DNA of 38,416 nt from Bryobacterales bacterium KBS 96 (GTDB taxonomy: Bacteria; Acidobacteriota; Terriglobia; Bryobacterales; Bryobacteraceae). Positions 32,255 through 38,416 of the stretch are shown here, piece by piece (the stretch's first letter is position 1; each line of letters starts with the position of its first letter). The stretch spans positions 5,832,801 to 5,871,216 of the forward strand of contig KB906767.1 in NCBI GenBank assembly GCA_000381625.1, given 5' to 3'. The notes beneath the pieces were generated by a model. It was given only the letters and a program-made list of their open reading frames with translations, was not told where the DNA came from and searched no databases. The translations under genes were made by a program, and so were the position numbers.

Positions 32255-34714
32255 TTACTCCGCCCGAAGTGCCTTCATAGGATCAACCCGCGCTGCCCGC
32301 CATGCAGGAGCCGCCGCAGCCAGCGCGCATGCCAGCAGCAACAGACATGCGGTGACGATCAGCGTAGGCAGGTCGAGAGGCCGCACGCCGAAGAGGAACG
32401 ATCTCACTGCAAGTCCTGCCGGCCATGCGCCCGCTATACCGAATAGCAGGCCGGCTGCTTCTGTCAGGCCGACCTGCCGGAGAATCAGACTGACGGTTCT
32501 GGCTCGTGAAGAGCCAAGCGCCATGCGGATGCCGATCTCCCGCGTCCGCTGTGCAACCGAGTACGCGAGGACGCCGTACATGCCGACTGCCGCCAGCAGG
32601 AGTGCGGCAAACCCGAATAGAGATGCCAGCCGTAGCGCGAGGCGCCGGCCGTTAAGCGATTTCTGCATGGCGTCGTCCACGCGCTGAATGCTCATCTCAG
32701 CCATGTTCGGAGCCTCCGTTTTAAGAACGCCGCGGATCTGGCGCTCGAGCGTGGCCTGCGGCAGCGTGGAACGCACCACAAATTGCGGCGCAGTCCCAAA
32801 AACAATCGATCCCGCTTCGTTATCGGCAGGAAACTGTCTGGAGTCGATGAAGACAGCGGGCGGACGATCCGCAATGATTCCCTGCGCGACTGCGTCGGGA
32901 GCTACGCCAACGATGGTCAGCGGCGTCTTCATGAAGCGATTGTCTCGATCTTTGGGGTCGTCGCTGGTGAACTGCACGACGTTTCCCAGCGCCTGCTGTC
33001 CTCGCAAAAACCGGCGTACAAATGTTTGATTGACGATGCAAACGCCAAGCGTTCCTTCCGTGTCCGTCGGCAGAAAACTCCGTCCCTGTAGCATAGGAAT
33101 CTTCATGGCGCGTGCATATCCGTCGCTGATAAGGCTGACGAAGACGGATGAACCTTTAGGGACTACCTGTCCGGATAAGGCGAATGTGCTATTGAGGAAC
33201 AAATTAAAGCTGGAAAACGGGACAGATGTTTGCGAAGCTGCTGCCTGGATTCCGGGGGTAGCCGAGAGCCTGTCGAGCACGCGCTCCATCGTTACCTTCG
33301 CGACCGGTCCGCTGATCGAGGGAGTTTCACTCATCAGCACGACCGATGTTACATCCTTTGGATCAAAGCCGAGAGGCGCCGTTTCGAGAGCACGGAACGT
33401 GCGAAGAAAGAGCCCTGCGGTGGCAAGCAACACGCAGGTCAATGCGATTTCGGCTACGACAAGTGTGCTGCTCAGTCGCAACCGGCTAACGGTGCGCACG
33501 CCTTGCAAAGGCCTGCGTAGACCGGCGTTCCGCAGTCCTGTGAGCGAAGGAGCCGCTGCCGCCAGCAGTCCTGTAAAGATAGCCAGCACGACACAACCTG
33601 CGAATACCGCGGGATGCAAAGTAAGTTCATTGAAGCGGGCGTATTGGAATCCATAGGTCTTGCGCGCCCATGCAATCAGGACCAGGGAGAGCACAAGCCC
33701 CAAAGCGGCTCCGAGCAGCGAGAGGAGGACGCTCTCTGTTGCGATCAGTTGCAGGAGGCGGATGGGACCGGCGCCGAGCGCGGCCCGTAAACTCATCTCA
33801 TTGGCGCGTGCGGCGCCGCGCACAATTTGTAGATTGGCGGCATTGGCGCACGCAATCAGCAGGAGCACAACGCAGGCGCCGAGCAGCGCCAGTAGTGCTG
33901 GCTGCTCGCCGCCGACAACCGTGGAATGGTAGGAGCGCAGGCTTGCATAGCCACCGTTACGGTCGCCCCAGTGATTTTGCACAAACACCGAGCGGAGTTG
34001 TTGCTCCGCCACAGAAATATCTGCGCCGCTTCGTAAACGAGCCATGGATTGAGCGCCCATGAAACCGTTGTAATCCTGGGACTTCGCATCGAGTCGAAAG
34101 GGAACGGCGACCACCGGCGCGTCGAAGGTTTGCGGAGAGAAGTAGAAGCCCTCTGGCATAACGCCGATGATCGTCATGAGGTGGCCGTAAACGGTCAGCT
34201 TTGAACCGATCACGCCCGGATTGCTGTGCAGCGTTTCACGCCAAAACGCGTTGCTGACTACGGCTACGTTTACGTTCTTGTCCAGATCGGTAAACGTCCT
34301 GCCAAGATGTGCAGGTATGCCTAGCGAGCGGAAAAAATTCAGTGAAGTTTCAAACGTCCCGGCCATGCGAACGCCATCTGCGGTCCTCACCGGCTTCGGC
34401 ATGCTGGTAAACTCCAACACGTCCGCAAAACTCGGAACTGCTTTCCGGATCGTGTTCAGTTGATCGAAGGTAAAGTTTCCCTGCTCGCCCGATTTGTCAG
34501 CACGAACGAGCATCACGAGTTGTTCCGGGTGCGGCAGCGCGATCGGACTCAGGAGAACGGAGTAGACGATGGCGAGCATTGCCGTCGCGGCGCCAAGCCC
34601 GAGTGCGAGCGTGAGCACTGCGGTAACGGCGTACCCCGGCGCATTCCGCAGGCCTCGCCATGCGTAACGGGAATCCGCTAACAAGCTTGCGCAACTGCTC
34701 GCGACTGTTTTCAT
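32255..34714 (-). CDS. Orphan MacB/FtsX-type ABC permease (ADOP family)
   Basis: This 819-residue protein lacks the DEIRAHLE N-terminal segment of the copy at 14972 and begins at ATG 34714 with a short leader, then LLADSRYAWRGLRNAPGYAV. It shows two permease halves. The first runs to LLLIACANAANLQIVRGAAR; the second includes MYGVLAYSVAQRTREIGIRMALGSSRARTVSLILRQ and ends RAARVDPMKALRAE. A MacB-like periplasmic domain lies in each. No ATPase or PadR is adjacent. The ATG 34807 frame would add 31 charged residues with no site, so it is not used. It is related in family, not recently duplicated, from the other permease. Confidence 0.9.
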   Translation of the reverse strand: MKTVASSCASLLADSRYAWRGLRNAPGYAVTAVLTLALGLGAATAMLAIVYSVLLSPIALPHPEQLVMLVRADKSGEQGNFTFDQLNTIRKAVPSFADVLEFTSMPKPVRTADGVRMAGTFETSLNFFRSLGIPAHLGRTFTDLDKNVNVAVVSNAFWRETLHSNPGVIGSKLTVYGHLMTIIGVMPEGFYFSPQTFDAPVVAVPFRLDAKSQDYNGFMGAQSMARLRSGADISVAEQQLRSVFVQNHWGDRNGGYASLRSYHSTVVGGEQPALLALLGACVVLLLIACANAANLQIVRGAARANEMSLRAALGAGPIRLLQLIATESVLLSLLGAALGLVLSLVLIAWARKTYGFQYARFNELTLHPAVFAGCVVLAIFTGLLAAAAPSLTGLRNAGLRRPLQGVRTVSRLRLSSTLVVAEIALTCVLLATAGLFLRTFRALETAPLGFDPKDVTSVVLMSETPSISGPVAKVTMERVLDRLSATPGIQAAASQTSVPFSSFNLFLNSTFALSGQVVPKGSSVFVSLISDGYARAMKIPMLQGRSFLPTDTEGTLGVCIVNQTFVRRFLRGQQALGNVVQFTSDDPKDRDNRFMKTPLTIVGVAPDAVAQGIIADRPPAVFIDSRQFPADNEAGSIVFGTAPQFVVRSTLPQATLERQIRGVLKTEAPNMAEMSIQRVDDAMQKSLNGRRLALRLASLFGFAALLLAAVGMYGVLAYSVAQRTREIGIRMALGSSRARTVSLILRQVGLTEAAGLLFGIAGAWPAGLAVRSFLFGVRPLDLPTLIVTACLLLLACALAAAAPAWRAARVDPMKALRAE

Positions 34715-34963
34715 CGGCTTTGTTTCCGTAGTTATCGTATTCAGTTCATGACTCGCGTTACAAACTGGCGATGGGAATGGCGAGGTGATCTGCGCCCAAA
34801 CCTCCATCGCAGCCGGCCATTAACCGGGGGCTTTGCAAAATAAGTATACAGTCAATTTCGCGTCTAACGCGCTCTTTCCACTTCGAGGGCGCGGAACAAT
34901 GTCTACAAAGGTTGTCGATTTCGCCGCTGCTCATTCGACAGGGACTTGAAGGGCAATAAACGT

Positions 34964-35220
34964 ATGCTGCAAATGCGCTTGGATCGATTGCATCGCACTC
35001 TATCGGGATACGTAGAACGCGGACAGATGCCAGGGCTGATTGCGGCTGGTGAGCCATCGTGATGAGGTTCACGTCGAAACCATCGGCGCCTTGGCTTTTG
35101 ATAATCCCGCGCCCATGAGGCGCGATATTTCTTCGGTACGTATTCCAGTTGGGGATTCGGGATGGCCGTCGACACTGCTGGGCGGGGTCGTCCGCGACGA
35201 GTACATTGGATTTGAGTTGT
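34964..35220 (+). pseudogene. Decayed serine beta-lactamase-type hydrolase (frameshift and internal deletion)
   Basis: From ATG 34964 the frame reads LQMRLDRLHRTLSGYVERGQ and MPGLIAA, then hits TGA at 35060. One extra G near 35046 explains this: in the +1 frame the protein goes on as LVSHRDEVHVETIGALAFDN and PAPMRRD, which is the N-terminal block of family VIII/class C-type serine hydrolases. The SxxK motif region that should follow is missing. Back in the first frame SSWGFGMAVDT (35144-35176) resembles the conserved block close to the C-terminus of these enzymes, so about 300 central codons are lost. The exact right end is uncertain. Confidence 0.72.
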
Positions 35221-35223
35221 CTT

Positions 35224-35691
35224 ATGGCCCAACCGAACAGCGGCATCGGAAATGTCACAACGAATACGGGGCTCGTCGAAATGGCAATGGCGTATTCCCG
35301 CAGCCGCGTGCTTTGTGCCGCTGCACGTCTCGGTGTTGCCGATGCACTGGGAGATGACGTGCGTAGCTAAATTCCGCAGAATGGCAGTTTGTTGATCGTT
35401 GAATTCATCCTTCCTCCGCTCGTCTCGCATGCAGATTCGCAACTGGAAGGCCACCTGATGAGCGACCTCAACATGCTTGCTGTCACCGGCGGTAGAGAGC
35501 GTAGCGAGCGCGAATGGAGAACTCTTCTTGAGGCAGCGGGCTTCATCCTGACCGGGGCATACCCGGTTGGAGGCGACAATCTGATGGTTCGGAACGTCGA
35601 GATACTCGAAGCGAAACCGGCTTGGGAACAATCGCGATCGGCTCCGGGCATTCGGCTGTTCCAGATACATGCCAGAGGATCGGTAATGTGA
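35224..35691 (+). pseudogene. Decayed O-methyltransferase with the middle deleted
   Basis: From ATG 35224 the frame encodes the N-terminal dimerisation segment of a SAM O-methyltransferase (LVEMAMAYSRSRVLCAAARL, GVADALGDD) and ends at TAA 35368. In the same frame the sequence resumes after the TAA with the family's C-terminal end: NGSLLIVEFILPP, then MSDLNMLAVTGGRERSERE and LLEAAGFILTGAYPVGG. The central part with the SAM-binding Rossmann core, about 200 codons, is absent. The protein cannot be a functional methyltransferase; the C-terminal piece alone could still be translated from TTG 35389. Confidence 0.85.
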
Positions 35692-36046
35692 AGTCGTTAG
35701 TCTTCATCGGAAATGTCCCGGCGCAGAATTGTTGGATGAAGCTGGCTTGTCGTTCGCCGGGATATTTTCGATAAGGTGATTTGGAGGGAGCCGCTGGCGC
35801 GGCGTGACGAGTATGGAGTTACTAACGCAACGTCCTTTGGCGTTCGACTCAGTTCAACTTTTTTCCTCTCTCGAATCAAGCACTTACTTGATCCTACGTT
35901 TCCCGCCCATGCTACTGTGTGTCCGAGCCATGGCGCTGCCCGCGTCTTCGGCTCCGCGTTGCGGTCGAGCGACGCAACCTCATAACCGAGCCGGGAAGCG
36001 TCAGCGACCACTCTTAATGCTTCCCGTTCGGCGAAGCCCCCAACCG
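35692..36046. other. Intergenic stretch with inverted repeats, no supported gene
   Basis: No frame here shows a recognisable protein. The right part holds a 6-bp inverted pair GTTGCG/CGCAAC (around 35959-35978) and CGGGAAGC/GCTTCCCG (35992-35999 and 36019-36026, perfect 8 bp, 19-nt loop). These lie 20-100 bp before the STGPK-motif gene and could be transcriptional or mobile-element remnants. Confidence 0.5.
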
Positions 36047-36059
36047 AAGGAGATCCTTT

Positions 36060-36716
36060 ATGTCCACCGCCGCTCAACTCGCAGCAAACCTGGCGAATGC
36101 GCAGGCCTCCACCGGCCCGAAATCCGAAGAAGGAAAGAAACGTTCCTCGCTCAATGCTCTGAAAACCGGACTAACTGGACGCACCATTCTGATGCCCGGC
36201 GACGATGCCCAGGCCTACCAGGAACACGTTTGCCGCTTCATTGATGAGTTCGAGCCGGCCACCGCCCGCGAAGAAGAATTGGTCCAATCGCTCGCCGACA
36301 CGCGCTGGCGCCTGCTGCGCATCCCCGCCCTCGAAGCCAATATCTATGCCCTCGGCCAGCTTGAATTCGCGGAGAAGTTTAGCATCGAAACCGGTCCGGT
36401 TGCCGCTGGACTCATCCAGGCGCACACGTTCCTCGCTTACCAGAAGCAGTTCAATAATCTCGCCATCCAGGAAGCGCGCCTCTGCCGCCGCTTTGAAAAG
36501 GAAATGGCGGAGCTGAAGCAACTGCAGGCCGAACGCTTTGACCGTGAACGTCGCGAACTCGACGAGGCCGCCCGCCTCTATCTCGCCGCCCAACAGGAAA
36601 GCAAGCCCTTCGATCCTGCCGGATTTGGCTTCGAATGTTCAACCGAACAAATCGAGCGTCACCTGAAGCGCCGCGCGTTTCGGATGCCAGCTTCCAACAT
36701 GCCCAAAGCCGCTTAA
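36060..36716 (+). CDS. Unrecognised protein with N-terminal 'STGPK..EGK' motif
   Basis: This 218-residue protein has AAGGAG (36047) 7 nt before the ATG. The N-terminus, ANLANAQASTGPKSEEGKKR, SSLNALKTGLTGR, is a motif I have seen in many copies in Acidobacteriota and Planctomycetota genomes, of unknown function. The rest is long, charged and helical (EKEMAELKQLQAERFDRERR, ELDEAARLYLAAQQ), consistent with a coiled-coil. A role in DNA or RNA contact is suggested only by the basic N-terminus. The preceding palindromes suggest a mobile or repeat-associated gene family. Confidence 0.75.
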   Translation: MSTAAQLAANLANAQASTGPKSEEGKKRSSLNALKTGLTGRTILMPGDDAQAYQEHVCRFIDEFEPATAREEELVQSLADTRWRLLRIPALEANIYALGQLEFAEKFSIETGPVAAGLIQAHTFLAYQKQFNNLAIQEARLCRRFEKEMAELKQLQAERFDRERRELDEAARLYLAAQQESKPFDPAGFGFECSTEQIERHLKRRAFRMPASNMPKAA

Positions 36717-37086
36717 AACCGGGAAGCACTTGGAATCTGCATCGAGTGGACATAAAGGCGAGACATAAAGGCGATAAATAACTCGAAGTCTGAGCTGGAA
36801 GCGTAAGCGCCTTCACTCTGGAACAGCCAATATGCACCGGTGGCCTCTCTGCGTGTCTTCTCATAATCTCGGGTGGACAGGTACTCGGCGCGAGCAGGCC
36901 CCCTTCACTTGCTTCGCGTGATCCTCTGTATTCGCTGGATACCGTGCAGTACGCGGGTCGAGCGGGCATTTGGGTGCTGACTTTCCTGGATCGCGGCACT
37001 CTATCTCTTGCTCGATTTGATTCGGTAATTCTTTGCAACGGATTTCATCTTGAGCACTCCGTATTAATAGGAGAAGAGATAGACAA
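36717..37086. other. Intergenic stretch with a 13-bp tandem repeat, no gene
   Basis: A perfect direct repeat GACATAAAGGCGA occurs twice without spacer (36749-36761 and 36762-36774). The remainder shows no recognisable frame or terminator. Its right end carries AGGAG (37069), the ribosome site of the DUF4142 gene, 13 nt before the ATG. Confidence 0.6.
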
Positions 37087-37632
37087 ATGAAGTCAGCAAT
37101 TAAGGCAGCGTTGATTGTGGCAGCAGCGATTGTCACCACCTCGGCATCCATGCCGTTCGCACAGGCGCAATCAGGTGGCGCAGCGCCGACCGATCCGCAA
37201 ATCGTTGGAATCGTACTCGCGGCCAATCAAATCGACATCAATTACGGAAAGCTCGCGCTTTCGAAATCCAACGACAAAGACGTCCGCGGATTTGCGCAGC
37301 AGATGATCACGGATCACGCCTCGCTCCAGAAAGCGGTCCGCGATCTTGGCGCAAAACTGAAGGTTACTCCCGCCGACAGCGATACCAGCACTTCGCTCAA
37401 TAAACAAGCGAAAGAGACCACCGCAAAACTCAAGAAGTTGAACGGCCAAGCCTTCGATAAAGCCTATGTTGAAAACGAAATTGCTTTTCACAAGGCGGTT
37501 ATTAACGCGAACGACAACGTGCTAATCCCAAGTGCGAAGAATAGTGAGCTCAAATCTGCTTTGGAAGGGGCAAGGCCGCTCTTCCAGGGGCATCTCGAGC
37601 ATGTGGAGCATATCCAATCGGCACTTCAATGA
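37087..37632 (+). CDS. Secreted DUF4142 protein (ferritin-like helical bundle)
   Basis: This 181-residue protein has a signal peptide (AALIVAAAIVTTSASMPFAQAQ). The DUF4142 helical bundle follows: IVLAANQIDINYGKLALSKS, VRGFAQQMITDHASLQKAV, AFDKAYVENEIAFHKAVIN and FQGHLEHVEHIQSAL. The MITDH and HKA/HLEH histidines are conserved in the family, where metal binding is suspected but unproven. The cupredoxin gene lies 23 nt downstream, so the pair is probably one transcript and may act in envelope redox or metal stress. Confidence 0.92.
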   Translation: MKSAIKAALIVAAAIVTTSASMPFAQAQSGGAAPTDPQIVGIVLAANQIDINYGKLALSKSNDKDVRGFAQQMITDHASLQKAVRDLGAKLKVTPADSDTSTSLNKQAKETTAKLKKLNGQAFDKAYVENEIAFHKAVINANDNVLIPSAKNSELKSALEGARPLFQGHLEHVEHIQSALQ

Positions 37633-37655
37633 AAAGCCGGATATGAACAAACGAA

Positions 37656-38105
37656 TTGAGAAAACGAACGACAAGCACTGATTTGAGAGAGAGAACGTAT
37701 GGCTATCGATTCACATGGGCGGCAGCAGTTGTGTTGCTCACCGCTTGCCTATCGTTGGCTGCATGCTCCGGGGGCGCTAAGGCGGCGCCCTCGGCCAATA
37801 AAGAAATCGGCACGACGGCAGTCGAGCCTCTAAGTAGCGAAGCGCACCAAGGAAAAGTGCTGATTAGCGGATTTAAATTCCAGCCCGAAACCCTGACGAT
37901 AAATGCCGGAGATACGATCGAATTCACTAATGCCGACCTGTATCCTCACACGGCAACTGCAAAGGCGATAGGTAATCTTCCGGCGTTTGATTCCGGCTCC
38001 ATCGCGAGCCATGCATCCTGGCGCCTTGTCGTGAAGACTAAAGGGACATACAACTATATCTGCACCTTCCATCCAAATATGCGCGGAAAACTGATTGTCC
38101 GTTAA
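37656..38105 (+). CDS. Cupredoxin (plastocyanin-like) lipoprotein
   Basis: This protein of up to 149 residues carries a lipoprotein signal with lipobox SLAAC (Cys37). The blue-copper fold follows: FKFQPETLTINAGDTIEFTN, LYPHTATA (His98), then YICTFHPNM with Cys136, His139 and Met142, a complete type-1 copper site of the amicyanin/plastocyanin kind. It should carry single electrons outside the inner membrane. No in-frame ATG exists; TTG 37656 or TTG 37683 must start it, neither with a clear ribosome site, so the start is uncertain. It follows the DUF4142 gene by 23 nt. Confidence 0.9.
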   Translation: MRKRTTSTDLRERTYGYRFTWAAAVVLLTACLSLAACSGGAKAAPSANKEIGTTAVEPLSSEAHQGKVLISGFKFQPETLTINAGDTIEFTNADLYPHTATAKAIGNLPAFDSGSIASHASWRLVVKTKGTYNYICTFHPNMRGKLIVR

Positions 38106-38409
38106 CTGCTGAAGTTTAACTACATTGAAACTCTAGTTACTCGTTTTATGATGCGCTTTGACGGCGGCGGTTTCCGCCGCCTCAGGCGCATTTCCTATTA
38201 GTAGCTCGACGTTTCGAATGAAATCGAAACTGCCGAGCTGCGTTGTTGGTCGCGCGCTCTGCGGACTGGCAATCTCGTATGCGCAATACTGTTACCGGAT
38301 GTGGACGTGGCTTCTCCGCTCGTCGAGGATGCCCGCTTTCTAGTTGAAACGCGCGACGGAATTTCCTCCTGATCATGCCACAGTGGCGTGACGAAGAGGG
38401 AGACCTTTG
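38106..38409. other. Intergenic stretch with one hairpin
   Basis: A perfect stem GGCGGCGG/CCGCCGCC (38163-38170 and 38174-38181, loop TTT) stands 58 nt after the cupredoxin stop. It has no T-run after it, so terminator function is only possible. Short frames here (for example LLPDVDVASPLVED near 38291) are not supported by a start or family. Confidence 0.5.
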
Positions 38410-38416
38410 ATGACCG
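38410..38416 (+). CDS. Possible start of a gene cut by the right edge
   Basis: GAGGGAGA lies about 8 nt before an ATG at 38410, leaving only two codons and one base in the window. Nothing can be said about the product. Confidence 0.3.

Noticed and set aside
34903-35670. 255-codon minus-strand frame
   Set aside because: It covers the two plus-strand remnants whose peptides match known families, and its own product is Arg-rich and unrecognised.
38203-38373. 57-codon frame with LLPDVDVASPLVED
   Set aside because: Looks protein-like in part but has no start codon with a ribosome site and no recognisable family.

Overview
The window looks like a chromosomal segment of an Acidobacteriota bacterium, most likely of the Solibacter/Bryobacter group. 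This is inference from gene content, because no rRNA or other phylogenetic marker is present. Pointers are: a very long Oar-type TonB-dependent receptor with an N-terminal carboxypeptidase-regulatory-like domain; two 'orphan' MacB/FtsX-type permeases, one overlapping a PadR regulator; a CRTAC1 (FG-GAP + ASPIC/UnbV) secreted protein; many secreted TPR proteins; GH29 and DUF1080 enzymes; and an 'STGPK' N-terminal-motif protein.

Layout. 1-190: a 51-bp minisatellite cut by the window edge. 263-1718: two unrecognised membrane proteins. 1924-4607: a secreted TIM-barrel hydrolase-like protein and a secreted TPR protein. 4721-13224: a surface-uptake cluster, with CRTAC1 protein (minus strand) divergent from TonB receptor, alkaline-phosphatase-superfamily/TPR lipoprotein and TPR protein (plus strand). 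13289-14563: alditol-oxidase-like flavoenzyme. 14637-17611: PadR plus permease. 17614-20916 (minus): secreted alpha-amino-acid ester hydrolase and NagA. 21129-23591: BON-domain protein, a real terminator, then modB-modC without modA. 23626-28531: DUF1080 protein, small secreted proteins and two tandem alpha-L-fucosidases, one with a Sec-type and one with a Tat-like signal. 28641-30461 (minus): GTP-dependent PEP carboxykinase. 32255-34714 (minus): a second permease. 36060-38105: STGPK-motif protein, DUF4142 protein and cupredoxin lipoprotein.

Functionally much of the window serves scavenging of complex organic matter: fucosidases, DUF1080, NagA, ester hydrolase, TonB receptor, with gluconeogenic PEPCK nearby.

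The unusual part is 28.5-36 kb. It holds three GTGG-headed hairpin repeats of REP type, one of them an inverted pair (REPIN-like), sitting on both sides of pckG and next to a decayed pckG 5' copy. The third repeat lies inside the 3' end of a truncated REP-associated tyrosine transposase (RAYT). About 3 kb on are two adjacent decayed genes, a serine beta-lactamase-type hydrolase and an O-methyltransferase, each keeping N- and C-terminal pieces but missing the middle. This looks like a rearrangement hot spot shaped by a RAYT/REP system.
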